DNA of 64,000 bases, taken from NCBI RefSeq assembly GCF_019511525.1, contig NZ_JAEUAT010000006.1, forward strand, positions 62,001 through 126,000. Direction: 5' to 3'. The stretch's first letter is position 1. Each line of letters opens with the position of its first letter. A model generated the notes under the pieces. That model was not told where the DNA came from, ran no database searches, and saw nothing but the letters and a program-made list of their open reading frames with translations. The translations under genes were made by a program, and so were the position numbers. This DNA is from Rhizobium cauense. GTDB taxonomy: Bacteria; Pseudomonadota; Alphaproteobacteria; Rhizobiales; Rhizobiaceae. Shown piece by piece: positions 44,084 through 53,359 of this stretch.

Positions 44084-46411
44084 TCAACCCAGAACTTCCC
44101 TTCCATCCATGACCGTGGTCATAAAGCGATATCCATTGCTCGCTATATAACGTGGATCGGCCTTAAGTAATTTCATGAATTCACGATGGCCGTCGGTGCT
44201 CCTTCCGACCAGGCAGCCCGCGCTCGATTTCCCCAGATCCAGTTGATCGTTATCGTAGCCCCAATGCTGATTGATACCAAAGAGGCCTTCGTAGATCTTG
44301 TCACCCTGCCTTAGGTAGTCCTTGTTGAGGTCTCGATAGACCCGCAACGGATCGACCTGCACGAGCGCCTCGTGTGCGCTTGGTGTGCCGGCCCTATGGG
44401 TGCCCACCCGCCAGGCTTTGTACTGACCAAATGCGATGCGAGCCGCACCTCTGTCATCCATCGGATTCAAGGTCCAGAATCGACCAGGCTCCGACGTCGC
44501 CTCCCAAGCCTTGGCCTTCAGGCTTCCTCTATTGTCGATCCAGAATACGAGACGTACATCGTTGAAGGCGTTGGGAGCGTTTGCGTTTAACGTTCCATCA
44601 ATGCTGGTACCTTCGAGATAGACGATGTTCTTGCAATCCGGATATCTGCAGATCCAATATTTTCTGGACGCCATGAAGTCGATCACGCGGTCCAGCCATG
44701 CCTCAGTTCTCGGGAGAGGTGGCAAGGCACGTGCAGGGTCACCAAGGGCAGTTTGAATGCCTGTCGGAATGGGTCCTCCGTCATAGGCAATTCCGTTCCT
44801 GGCGCAGTAGACGGCCAACGCCCATTTGGAGACCGGTCCAAAATCACCGTCCGGCGGCGGATCGAGGTACCCAAGATCCGAGAGCATCTGCTGAATCTGC
44901 TTGTCGCCGGTCAGGGCTGCTGCGTCGGTCGCCGCGCTTGGGACTGGTTGCACCGTACGCGGCTGGCCACTCGCTTGACCAAAAAGTGCTGCAAGGCTTG
45001 GAATATCCGGTGATCGTGCCCAGTTCTCGTCTGCGCTAACCCGCATGGCATCCGCAAACCATGTAACAAACTTGTCGATGTGATTGCCTGTGCCGGTCGG
45101 GTAGCAAAGCAGCCGCCATCGATTGGCTTCGGCGGCATCCTTGCGAAGGGAACCTGCATTGTAGGCGGCTGCGACGAGGGGTGCATCAAAATGGGTATTG
45201 CCACGTTGCTTGGCGATGTAGGCGGTGCCCGCGTTGATTGAGAGTGCAGGATCCAAGAGATCGTCGCCATTGATACTCTGCCGCCCCAAAGCATCCCTAG
45301 CGGTCCCAACGAGGGTCTGCATGAGCCCGACACTCTCGTCTCTGATCTTGGGTTCAGCTCGCCGAACGTCGGGCTTGCCGCTGCTCTCTGTAGCGATCGT
45401 GGCAACGATCAATTCGATCGGGACACCATATTGCTTGGCGGATCGGATGCACAGTTCGCCGTATTTCGACCAGATGTCTCGCACCGTGGCGGGCTTGCCT
45501 GCACTTCCGACGGCTGCGGCTCCTTCAATCGAAATCCCCGTCGCCGTCAGGCACCAGTCAACGCTTTCGGGGTACACCTTGTGCGGCGTCGTCAGCTCTT
45601 TGAACAGTTCCGCCAACAGAGTGATCCGGGCGGGCGTCACGCCAGTCGATACCGGCCCTGCAATTGTCGGATCAGCAGCAACAACCGGCTGGGTGGCAGG
45701 GATCGAAGGAGGGGGAACGGGCGGTGGCGAATAGGTTGGTACGCTGCGGGCTTCGGCAAGGTCGATCATGGACGCGACCATCGCATCCGACTTTTCTTTT
45801 GAGCCCTGACTGCTGCCCCAGTAAAAGCTGACAACGGTGCCGGCGATGCCGTTGATGAAGCCGACGACAGTGCCGATGAGGCCGAAGGCCGCGACAGAAA
45901 ATTGGCTGTTGGTGTCGAGTTTGAAATAACCGGAGGCCAAAAGAACAAGCGCGCCAACCATGACAAGCATGCCAAAGATGGCAATCCCAACGAGCCACAT
46001 GCCCGCCTTGAAAACGAGAGGCGCAATGTTGGCGCTAGACTGGAAATCCCCGGCTCGCGCACGATCCTTGATCGCAAGCTCGGCAAACTTCAAACCCGTA
46101 TCGAGCTCATACTTCCTGAGATCATTTTCAGCCTGTGTAAGAGACAGCAACAACTGCGGGCTGGTTGAGTTCTGCTCAACGATCCTGACGACATCCTCGG
46201 GTGTGAGCACTTTGGCAGCAGCTGCTCCGGTCGAAACGGAACCGGAGGGTGTCACGGCCGACGCAGTCTGGCCGCCTGGCGAAAACTGGCGAAGCGCGGT
46301 TGATGCCACCGCCGCCGCAATGAGGTTGAAGGGCGGCGGGATTGCGAGCGCTGTCAAAAGTGTAGGCGCAGCAGACCGCAGAACGTCGGACACGATTCGA
46401 GATAATGCCAT
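44084..46411 (-). CDS. Holin-like membrane segment fused to lytic transglycosylase and peptidoglycan-binding domains
   Basis: 775 residues from ATG 46409-46411, with GGAGG eight bases upstream. Order: N-terminal Ala-rich helices; two hydrophobic segments (about 137-165 and 177-205) ending FYWGSSQGSKEKS, the layout of small phage-type holins; a Pro-rich linker; an SLT lysozyme-like domain with catalytic Glu in TIATESSGKP (about 340), GLMQTL and AAYNAGS; a peptidoglycan-binding-like repeat (MLSDLGYLDPPPDGDFGPVS); and a C-terminal domain with SAGCLVG resembling L,D-transpeptidase-like catalytic loops. Probably cell-wall lysis; nearness to the eCIS locus suggests particle release. Confidence 0.78.
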   Translation of the reverse strand: MALSRIVSDVLRSAAPTLLTALAIPPPFNLIAAAVASTALRQFSPGGQTASAVTPSGSVSTGAAAAKVLTPEDVVRIVEQNSTSPQLLLSLTQAENDLRKYELDTGLKFAELAIKDRARAGDFQSSANIAPLVFKAGMWLVGIAIFGMLVMVGALVLLASGYFKLDTNSQFSVAAFGLIGTVVGFINGIAGTVVSFYWGSSQGSKEKSDAMVASMIDLAEARSVPTYSPPPVPPPSIPATQPVVAADPTIAGPVSTGVTPARITLLAELFKELTTPHKVYPESVDWCLTATGISIEGAAAVGSAGKPATVRDIWSKYGELCIRSAKQYGVPIELIVATIATESSGKPDVRRAEPKIRDESVGLMQTLVGTARDALGRQSINGDDLLDPALSINAGTAYIAKQRGNTHFDAPLVAAAYNAGSLRKDAAEANRWRLLCYPTGTGNHIDKFVTWFADAMRVSADENWARSPDIPSLAALFGQASGQPRTVQPVPSAATDAAALTGDKQIQQMLSDLGYLDPPPDGDFGPVSKWALAVYCARNGIAYDGGPIPTGIQTALGDPARALPPLPRTEAWLDRVIDFMASRKYWICRYPDCKNIVYLEGTSIDGTLNANAPNAFNDVRLVFWIDNRGSLKAKAWEATSEPGRFWTLNPMDDRGAARIAFGQYKAWRVGTHRAGTPSAHEALVQVDPLRVYRDLNKDYLRQGDKIYEGLFGINQHWGYDNDQLDLGKSSAGCLVGRSTDGHREFMKLLKADPRYIASNGYRFMTTVMDGREVLG

Positions 46412-46517
46412 CTCCCTTCCCTCCCCGCCTTGCAAAAACTCCCCAAGAGGCAACCAAAGTTTCATACCAATTTGTCATCGACCCAACCGGCGATACGAAC
46501 CTGCATACCTTGTCTCG

Positions 46518-49500
46518 TCAGCGCGCCGACGGAGGCTCCACACCGGACTTCTGGTCAAAGAGATAGCTCGGAACCGTGTCATACATTGGCTCATCGATAC
46601 CGTTCAGAAGCATCAGGTTCGCCATCATCGGCGACATCTGGACATCAGGAAAATATGTCGTGAACAGGCCGATTGCTTTTGACCGGTGCGAGAAGAAATC
46701 ATAGACACGTCGCTGCACGAAGCGGGCGAGTTCGGGCCGATCGCGAGAAACCAGCAGGGCATAGGGCTCGTATGTGTAGAACGCCGCAAACCGCTCGACA
46801 TCCTGCTCATGGCAGTCCCTGGCAGTCCGCCATGAATCGAATTTCGCCTGGATGATTTCCCGGTCGCCAAAGTAGACCTGCTGGCGTCCTAGCTGCTGGG
46901 TGCAGAACCATTCCGTGAGCGCATTGTATGTCTCAAAGTAGCAAAGCCTGACCGGGGGCGTCTTCCATGTGATACCGGTTGAATTTGAGCAATCACCTAT
47001 GCGCTTCGTGCAGTCTTTCGATTGGCCCACAGACGAGTTGACACCAAAGAGATCGACCTCGCACGCACGCACGGCAACCTGCTCGGCCGTTGTGTTCTCG
47101 ACGTAGGCGAAATCAGTGCCGGCGCGGGATCCAGATACGCGACGAACCAGGTAGGAAACGCCTGTGACAAACACGATCGGCGAGAAGTAGCCATCTATGG
47201 TCTCGTTGTTTCTCCAAAATCGCAACGTAGTCGGGTCGCAGAGAATGTCGATCTGTGTCTTCTCTCTGGGCGTGTTCGTTCGAAAGCTGTCGAACCGGTT
47301 GGTCGCAGTCACCTCCACTTCCTCGAGGTGATAAGGGGAGTTGGCAAAGATGCTGTAACAAAGATCGGCAACATAGCCTCGGTGGCGCTGCGTGCTGAGC
47401 GGACCTGCCTTGTACGAAAAGGGCTCGGCGTCGGCACGAAATCCGGCCCTCACGGTCGTCGGCTCTGTCATTGGCAATTGACGCCCGGTCTCTTGGGCAA
47501 ATGCGCTGCTGCTCAAGGCCGCCAGCATGAGCGTAACGGTCACGACAGATAGGAACGACGCGGCCGTGCGGACCAGTCCTAATCGTTCTCGCGTCCTTTG
47601 ATGTGCAGGGTTGCTCTCAGTTACCTGCCTGGACGCGGGCCAGGCGGCATTGGTGACCGCGACGAAGACTACAGTAAAGTAGACGATCAGATCGGTGAGA
47701 TTATAAAAACGGTAGAGCACCGATCTCTCGGGATTGAAGTGGATAGTTTTCAGCGTCTGGTATGGCGTGCAGGCGACATCCGTCAGGCATCCGGAAAGCC
47801 ACGCAAGACTAAGTGCGAGCACCACTACCGCAGTTATTGACGCGGCAAAAACACCGTAGGTGATTGCGGCGAGCCTGCCTTGGGCGCGGTGCTCCGACGC
47901 ACGCACGACAAAGCACACGAAGATAGCAGCGCAAATGCACTTTGGTATGAAAACGGCGAACGCTGACTGCCTGCGTGTGTAGAGCAAATCGAGAAAGCGA
48001 TCCGTGTTCTCGGCAATCAAGGCCGTCCAGAACATGGCGAGAAGCGTCAAACCACATGCTGCGACGACGGTGGCAGTCGCTATGTAGTAAATCATTCGCT
48101 CGGCAGATTGCCTGTTGGAGTGGAAATTTCCGAGGTGTCGACGCCTATCAACGTCGGTCAGATATTGGCGGAGTGCGGTCACCGCGAGCACCGGTAGCCA
48201 GAAGATCACCGCGACCTGCAGCGTTTCAAGGGCCGCGGTGGCAAAGACCGTCATCGAGGTCAGCTCGACATCGGAAAGCGGTGAGTGAAGGCCAAGCCGC
48301 GTCATGAGAGCATAGGTGCAGAAAATCAGCGGCAGGAGAATCAAAACCCAGAAACCTGTCTCCGAGCGTCGCTCAACTGGCGTGATCTCCTTGACCGCTG
48401 CCTTCAGCGTCCGGTGCAGATCGGTCGCCTTGCCTCGTCGTTGACCAGTAAGGCCAATTGGCTCTTCGAGATACGGGCTCCGTTCGGCATAGACGGCCAA
48501 AATGGCAGCAAGCTCAAGACGGGACTTGTCGATTTTTGCGACCGTGTCGTCCAGCATCGTTTCCACCTGACGGCGTTGGCGGGCACGCACTTCCTTCTCA
48601 GCCTCCTGGTCGGCCGATCCGGTCGTGACGCTCTCCTTGCTTTCCTCCGGGTAAACGGATTCGATGAGGTCTTCGAGGGCAAGCAATGCGCTCTCCGCCG
48701 CCTGGCGTTGCTCGCGCGCAAGGGGCTGCAATTCGTCGAGGACAAGTGTATCTGGCCAGGAACCGGGATCGCGGATCGCCTCGGTCATGATTTCGAGTTC
48801 GGTCCACTTCCTGATAAGCGGAGCAAAATTGCCGGTACGCTCGAGAAGAATGCGCATCCACGGCTTAATGCTTCTCACTTTTTGAGCGATTGGATCTTCG
48901 CCAGCCCTTTCTTCCATTGCGACGCCGTGGCTTTGCCCGTTAGCCGGACCCGGTTTGTGGGAATTCCCATTTGCAAGGATTGCCTTTTGCACCGCTGACC
49001 GGGTGTGCTGATCCAGGGTCAGCAACAGACGGCGGGTGCGCTCCTTGAGCTGCATCGGAACCCCAGCCCATCCGTGGACCTGTCGCCGGAGCCAGGTCTC
49101 CACGATTTCGACGGGTTTAAGCAGTGGCGCAAATCCCGCCATGGCAATTGCGAGCGTAAGGGGCCAGCTTGGGCTCGTCAGCGTGTCGCGTCCGATGTCG
49201 ACCTCCAGTCCCGCCATCGGGATGTAGTTCACGGCCTTGAAGATCAGGCCGCCGAAAAAGGTCAACGCAGCATAGATCGCCACAAGGATACCAGCGTAAT
49301 AGAAGTAGGCTTGGCGCATCGCATCGCCGCCGCGCAATTGCGTCGGTGATAGTCGCTTGACCACTTCGTAATCATATTCATCGGGTTGGGAACTTGGCTG
49401 CCGGAACCGTTGCCATGCAAAGACTGCGACCAACGCTGCGCCGAACAGAAACGCAAACACGAAATCCCATTCCAGCCGGACGCCCATCAGCGGCAATAGA

Positions 49501-49598
49501 TCGCGCTGCTCCGGCCGGAGCAGATGATAGCTCCAGAGGGACACGGGGACGTCTTGCGGCCAGACATTCACGACCTTGTCGTTCACGTCCGCCCCCAA
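46518..49598 (-). CDS. Multi-pass membrane protein fused to a periplasmic solute-binding-like domain
   Basis: 1026 residues. Roughly nine hydrophobic helices lie in two groups (about residues 45-165 and 418-665) separated by a charged cytoplasmic-looking coiled region. Then a signal-peptide-like stretch (FLSVVTVTLMLAALSSSAFAQ, ends near 695) leads into a bacterial type-3 solute-binding-like domain (TVRAGFRADAEPFSY, RGYVADLCYSIF, YFSPIVFVTGVSYLVR). The predicted start is TTG at 49596-49598; GTG a few codons later is possible. The gene shares strand with the transglycosylase 106 bases downstream. It may be a sensor; function not known. Confidence 0.65.
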   Translation of the reverse strand: MGADVNDKVVNVWPQDVPVSLWSYHLLRPEQRDLLPLMGVRLEWDFVFAFLFGAALVAVFAWQRFRQPSSQPDEYDYEVVKRLSPTQLRGGDAMRQAYFYYAGILVAIYAALTFFGGLIFKAVNYIPMAGLEVDIGRDTLTSPSWPLTLAIAMAGFAPLLKPVEIVETWLRRQVHGWAGVPMQLKERTRRLLLTLDQHTRSAVQKAILANGNSHKPGPANGQSHGVAMEERAGEDPIAQKVRSIKPWMRILLERTGNFAPLIRKWTELEIMTEAIRDPGSWPDTLVLDELQPLAREQRQAAESALLALEDLIESVYPEESKESVTTGSADQEAEKEVRARQRRQVETMLDDTVAKIDKSRLELAAILAVYAERSPYLEEPIGLTGQRRGKATDLHRTLKAAVKEITPVERRSETGFWVLILLPLIFCTYALMTRLGLHSPLSDVELTSMTVFATAALETLQVAVIFWLPVLAVTALRQYLTDVDRRRHLGNFHSNRQSAERMIYYIATATVVAACGLTLLAMFWTALIAENTDRFLDLLYTRRQSAFAVFIPKCICAAIFVCFVVRASEHRAQGRLAAITYGVFAASITAVVVLALSLAWLSGCLTDVACTPYQTLKTIHFNPERSVLYRFYNLTDLIVYFTVVFVAVTNAAWPASRQVTESNPAHQRTRERLGLVRTAASFLSVVTVTLMLAALSSSAFAQETGRQLPMTEPTTVRAGFRADAEPFSYKAGPLSTQRHRGYVADLCYSIFANSPYHLEEVEVTATNRFDSFRTNTPREKTQIDILCDPTTLRFWRNNETIDGYFSPIVFVTGVSYLVRRVSGSRAGTDFAYVENTTAEQVAVRACEVDLFGVNSSVGQSKDCTKRIGDCSNSTGITWKTPPVRLCYFETYNALTEWFCTQQLGRQQVYFGDREIIQAKFDSWRTARDCHEQDVERFAAFYTYEPYALLVSRDRPELARFVQRRVYDFFSHRSKAIGLFTTYFPDVQMSPMMANLMLLNGIDEPMYDTVPSYLFDQKSGVEPPSAR

Positions 49599-49630
49599 AA
49601 ATGTAGCTTAGGATACTGAACTTTCAGCGT

Positions 49631-49744
49631 TCAGCATTTCTGGACGTTGGGATCGCACGGTCCGGCCGAAAACGCGGAACCCGAAGGTACCGCTGATGCG
49701 AACACGGACATTAGCAGGATCAACGCCAAAGTGATCTTACGCAT
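49631..49744 (-). CDS. Secreted 37-residue microprotein
   Basis: Begins MRKITLALILLMSVFASAVP and ends GPCDPNVQKC, a clean signal peptide with Lys-Arg n-region and hydrophobic core followed by a very short mature part with two cysteines. ATG at 49742-49744 follows GAGATAAGG. It lies upstream of, and on the same strand as, the membrane/solute-binding gene. Too short for standard gene finders; function unknown. Confidence 0.55.
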   Translation of the reverse strand: MRKITLALILLMSVFASAVPSGSAFSAGPCDPNVQKC

Positions 49745-50069
49745 GACCTTATCTCACCATACATGCATTATCGCTAATACTACTATATCTTGTATACAAC
49801 AACAAGAACAATTCCGGCAACTTAAGGCAGGTGCTCAGTATCCCGCGCCCTATTCTCAGAATCGCGTTTGTGCCGTCCAATATTGGCATCGGTTTTACAC
49901 TTCCCTCTTTGCGGGGCGTGGAGGGCAATGGTTGTATCGGGCAAGTATTTCAAAGAAGCCCGACTGCTTGCGCGACGATCTTGGCCGGGCGGGCCGTCAG
50001 GCCAAGCATGCAAGAGCACCGATCAGATTGCCGCCTTTGGCCGCGAGATGTCCGACCTCGCGAACCGCG
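49745..50069. other. Region without a supportable gene
   Basis: About 325 bases between the microprotein and the ABC-ATPase remnant. It probably carries the microprotein promoter (AT-rich near 49755-49810). The open frames here lack ribosome-binding sites and recognisable motifs. Confidence 0.4.
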
Positions 50070-50270
50070 TCACGGTATGCGATTTCCAGTCGCATCAAAA
50101 AGGCGGAGCTTTGCCTGATCGACAGTCAGCTTCACGCTCTGGCCGGGTTGAGCACCTGGCAAAGGCAAAGCAACTCCGTCTTCAAGGACAAACTGTCCGT
50201 GGACATTTTTGCCTTCGAAAAGGTTCATGGCCGGAGAGCCGATGAAAGTGGCAACAAACGATCTAAAGAT
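50070..50270 (-). pseudogene. 3' remnant of a sugar-type ABC transporter ATPase (UgpC/MalK-like)
   Basis: The frame read leftward from 50270 gives SFVATFIGSPAMNLFEG, the hallmark sequence that ends the core of MalK/UgpC-type ABC ATPases, then a TOBE-like tail (FVLEDGVALPLPGAQPGQ, KLRLFDATGNRIP) and a stop at 50070-50072. A stop codon lies just upstream at 50271-50273, and nothing of the Walker A, signature or Walker B parts is present. It is a decayed gene end, so something has deleted or replaced the rest. Confidence 0.7.
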
Positions 50271-50368
50271 TCACCCGCTTCAGTTTGGCGTCCAGGCACC
50301 AAAAACGCGCCAATGGTTGAACGTATTGTAAAAACCGCATTACATTTAAGCGAAATAGGAGTTCTGAT

Positions 50369-50644
50369 ATGACAACATTGACCGTTACTGCTCGTGGCCA
50401 GGTCACCTTCAGGAAGGATGTTCTCAAGCATCTCGGAATTCAACCGGGTGGGAAAATCAGACTTGATTTATTGCCGGATGGACGGGCGGAACTCACGGCG
50501 GAACAGCCAACTGGCTCTTGGCAAGAGCTGCGGGGCTTTCTTGCGAGTAAAACAAACGGAGTGCGGCTTTCGATCGATGAGATCAACGAGGCGACCGCCG
50601 AGGCGGGCGCTTCAGTTGGCATGAGCGGGACCGAAAGAAAGTGA
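50369..50644 (+). CDS. AbrB/SpoVT-type antitoxin (VapB-like)
   Basis: 91 residues with an N-terminal swapped-hairpin AbrB domain (TLTVTARGQVTFRKDVLKHLGI, GGKIRLDLLPDG) that binds the operator DNA, and a C-terminal tail (SIDEINEATAEAG) that would wrap the toxin. A good ribosome-binding site (TAGGAG) precedes the ATG. It overlaps the PIN toxin gene as GTGA, the usual antitoxin-first arrangement. A degenerate copy is at 61704-61999. Confidence 0.9.
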   Translation: MTTLTVTARGQVTFRKDVLKHLGIQPGGKIRLDLLPDGRAELTAEQPTGSWQELRGFLASKTNGVRLSIDEINEATAEAGASVGMSGTERK

Positions 50645-51045
50645 AAGTCAGCCTGGATACCAACGTGCTGTTGCGCTTGATTGTCGGCGATGACGAAAGC
50701 CAGCAGCAAAGTGTAATAGAAATACTGGAAAAGGCCGAACTGGTCGCGATCACTGTCCATGCGCTGTGCGAGTTCGTTCGGGTTCTCGATCGACGCTATG
50801 GCGTCCGCCGATCCGATATTTCTGCCGCTATCCGCCGTCTTTTGGGTGTGCGAAATATCGTTGCCAATCGCCCCACGGTCGAGGCGGGCTTGAATATTCT
50901 CGAAGCCGGCGGGGACTTCACAGATGGCGTGATCGCTTTTGAGGGACAATGGCTGGGAGCTGAAACATTTCTGTCATTCGATAAAGAGGCGGTGAAGCTT
51001 CTCAAGGACCAAGGATCTTCAGCCAAGCTACTGCCGTCCACATGA
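50641..51045 (+). CDS. PIN-domain toxin (VapC-like)
   Basis: 134 residues. The PIN nuclease acidic residues are visible: SLDTNV (D6), a conserved Glu in LCEFVRVL, and GDFTDGVIA and FLSFDKEA near the end. VapC toxins cleave specific RNAs, often initiator tRNA; the target here is unknown. Start is GTG at 50641, inside the antitoxin stop, so translation is coupled. Confidence 0.92.
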   Translation: MKVSLDTNVLLRLIVGDDESQQQSVIEILEKAELVAITVHALCEFVRVLDRRYGVRRSDISAAIRRLLGVRNIVANRPTVEAGLNILEAGGDFTDGVIAFEGQWLGAETFLSFDKEAVKLLKDQGSSAKLLPST

Positions 51046-51303
51046 CATATTCCCAGCCGTAGTATTGAGTCATTCGGGCCGGTTTCGTCCGCGTGCGCGA
51101 CCGATACTATAGCCAGCTCTGTCAGGGATGAAGTTGACCATTAGCGACCCGAATACAACCATGAGGTGGCGGCGCTGAATCCGCGTTAATTGTGAGTGGA
51201 CGCTGCGGGCATTAAGTTTTGAAAGGCAAACGTTTATGTTGTAGATCGCGGGAAGCTCGCTTAAAAAGAGCCTCCTACCGTCGCAATCTCCGGAGCCAAC
51301 CCC

Positions 51304-52458
51304 ATGCACATCGGACCGCAGCAGCGGATCTACGTCTGCTTCTTTCTGTTCGCTGTCTCGATGGGCGCCATGCTTTCGCGCCTCCCCGATATTCAAGACG
51401 CTCTTAAAGTCGATAAATCCGAGCTCGGTTTGACCCTTATCGGAGCCGCTATTGGCGCATTGATTTCGCTGACGTTTTCGTCCCCTATTGTGGCCAGGCT
51501 CGGTGCCCGCACCACCGCTTTTATAACCGTGTTGGGAACATCGGCCTGTCTCGCCTTTGTTCCATGGATGAGCATGGCGCCACTCGTATTTGGTATTCTC
51601 GTTTTAGAGGGCTTGCTGGCAGGAGCGTTGGAGATAAATCTCAACGTCGAAATCGACCGCATCGAGGCGCAGCTTGGCAGGGGCGTGATGAACCGCGCTC
51701 ACGGGTTCTGGAGCCTTGGCTTTTTCGTAACAGCCCTCGCTTCAGCGGCGATCCGTCAAGCTGGAATACCGGTGGAGGTTCACCTCGGACTGACATTTGG
51801 CTTTGTGGTGATTGTCGGAACGTACGTTATCGCTGGAATGCGCAACGCTCCCGCCCGAACGACGCAAACTCATGCCGATGCGGGACATATCGCGCTTCCT
51901 ACGGTTGCACTGCTTCCGCTCTGCGTCATAGGTATCGCGGCATTTCTCGTGGAGGGGGCGGGTATTGACTGGTCAGCAATTTATATGCGCGACACCTTCC
52001 AGTCGGAACCTTTCGTCGGGGGTCTGGGCCTTACACTCTTCACTTTCTTCATGGCGATCACACGGATATTTGCGGATCCATTTGTCGATCGCTTCGGCCC
52101 GCGGACAATCGCACTGACCTTACTCCTCGTCTCGGCCGCAGGACTTTGCGCAGTCTGGCTTGCGCCACATCAATACATAGCACTCGCGGGATTTGCGCTT
52201 ATGGGCGGGGGTTGTAGCGTGGTCTACCCTCTTGCCGTTTCTGCGGCGGCACAACGTACGGACCGAGCCTCCCATCTCAACGTGGCCGCCCTGGGCCAGA
52301 TGTCGTTTGTTGTGTTCTTCCTGGCTCCGCCGCTCCTGGGCTTTGTGGCGGAACACTTTGGCATAAGAACAGCCTACCTTGTATGTCTGCCGGTCATACT
52401 GTCCGCTCTGATTTGCGTCCGGTCCCTCTCTCCGCGCCGTCGACTGGCTGCTGCATAG
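51304..52458 (+). CDS. MFS transporter
   Basis: 384 residues with about 12 hydrophobic helices and the N-half loop pattern FAVSMGAMLSRLPDIQDALKV (close to the YbjJ/fucose-permease group: RLPDIxxAL). It is a secondary carrier for an unknown small molecule. It stands alone: 258 bases after vapC and 196 before the sigma gene. Confidence 0.88.
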   Translation: MHIGPQQRIYVCFFLFAVSMGAMLSRLPDIQDALKVDKSELGLTLIGAAIGALISLTFSSPIVARLGARTTAFITVLGTSACLAFVPWMSMAPLVFGILVLEGLLAGALEINLNVEIDRIEAQLGRGVMNRAHGFWSLGFFVTALASAAIRQAGIPVEVHLGLTFGFVVIVGTYVIAGMRNAPARTTQTHADAGHIALPTVALLPLCVIGIAAFLVEGAGIDWSAIYMRDTFQSEPFVGGLGLTLFTFFMAITRIFADPFVDRFGPRTIALTLLLVSAAGLCAVWLAPHQYIALAGFALMGGGCSVVYPLAVSAAAQRTDRASHLNVAALGQMSFVVFFLAPPLLGFVAEHFGIRTAYLVCLPVILSALICVRSLSPRRRLAAA

Positions 52459-52601
52459 CGCGAAGACGCCAAAGTCTCCGTCCTCATCCGCGATGAAGAG
52501 TATTGCTGGGACAGCGCCAATCAGTCATCACGCAGTTTCAACGACGTATGCGGGTTTGGACACAGAAAACGAGAACGATCGGCAGAAAGCCGAGCACCGC
52601 G

Positions 52602-52631
52602 GGGAACCTTGCAAGCGGTTCAGCATCTAAT
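52602..52631 (+). promoter_or_regulatory. Putative ECF-sigma promoter of the sigma gene
   Basis: GGGAACCT (52602-52609), 13 bases, then GCATCTAAT (52623-52631), 23 bases before the sigma ATG. The same two elements with the same spacing occur at 53346-53375. A GGAAC -35 is typical of ECF sigma promoters. Self-regulation is inferred. Confidence 0.7.
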
Positions 52632-52654
52632 AAGCTTCCTGAAGGAGAAGCCAG

Positions 52655-53359
52655 ATGCCAGCATTAACAAACGCACCGCTACAATCCTTCGCCAATAGTG
52701 ACGCGGCGCTTGTCCGCCGTGCCTTGGCTGGCGATGCCCAGGCCGTCCGCGAGATCATCCGGTTTCACAATCAGCGGCTCTACCGGCTCGTACGTGCGGT
52801 ACTACACAGCAACGTGGAGACAGAGGACGCGCTGCAGGACACCTATCTCCAGGCGTTTGCAAAGCTTGAGGACTTTAACGCAGACGCCTCACTGTCCACC
52901 TGGCTAGCGCGCATTGCGCTAAACACTGCTTTCATGCGCCTGCGTGCCGCCAAGCGCCTCAAGCGCTCGGGTCCTCCTCCGGGCCAGCCGGAGGCGGAGA
53001 TCATCGCGCTCCACCCGTCATCTTCTACCATCGACCCGGAGCGGGGCGTGGCGCAGCGAGAGCTTCTTCGCCTCGTAGAGGAGGCCACCGATGCGCTTTC
53101 ACAGGATCTCCGCATCGTGTTCGTTGCCCGCGTTATCGAGGGACTGGGTGTCGAGGAGACCGCTGCGCTCCTGAACATTCCTGCAGCGACAGTGAAGACC
53201 CGGCTTCACCGCGCGCGCAAACTCATTCGCGCGCGACTTGAAGAGCGGATCGGCCCTATCCTGATGGACGCTTTCCCCTTTGCGGGCAGGCGCTGTGAAC
53301 GCCTGACCGAGGCTGTGATTGTCAAACTCGGACTCCAGGACCAGCGGGAACCTCTCTGA
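52655..53359 (+). CDS. ECF-type RNA polymerase sigma factor
   Basis: 234 residues. Region 2 (IIRFHNQRLYRLVRAVL, EDALQDTYLQAF, STWLARIALNTAF) and region 4 (DLRIVFVARVIEGLGVEETAALL, PAATVKTRLHRARKLIR) are complete, with a Pro/Ser linker. The C-terminus extends about 25 residues past region 4. GAAGGAG precedes ATG. There is no anti-sigma gene next to it. Its likely regulon here is itself and the DUF4142/cupredoxin pair downstream. Confidence 0.93.
   Translation: MPALTNAPLQSFANSDAALVRRALAGDAQAVREIIRFHNQRLYRLVRAVLHSNVETEDALQDTYLQAFAKLEDFNADASLSTWLARIALNTAFMRLRAAKRLKRSGPPPGQPEAEIIALHPSSSTIDPERGVAQRELLRLVEEATDALSQDLRIVFVARVIEGLGVEETAALLNIPAATVKTRLHRARKLIRARLEERIGPILMDAFPFAGRRCERLTEAVIVKLGLQDQREPL

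Noticed and set aside
45140..45170. GGGAACCT within the transglycosylase gene as a third ECF promoter
   Set aside because: It is inside a coding region and the GCATCTAAT element does not follow at the right distance.
49647..50372. Rightward open frame of 241 codons before the VapBC pair
   Set aside because: It runs antisense through both the microprotein and the ABC-ATPase remnant and reads into the antitoxin start without its own motif.
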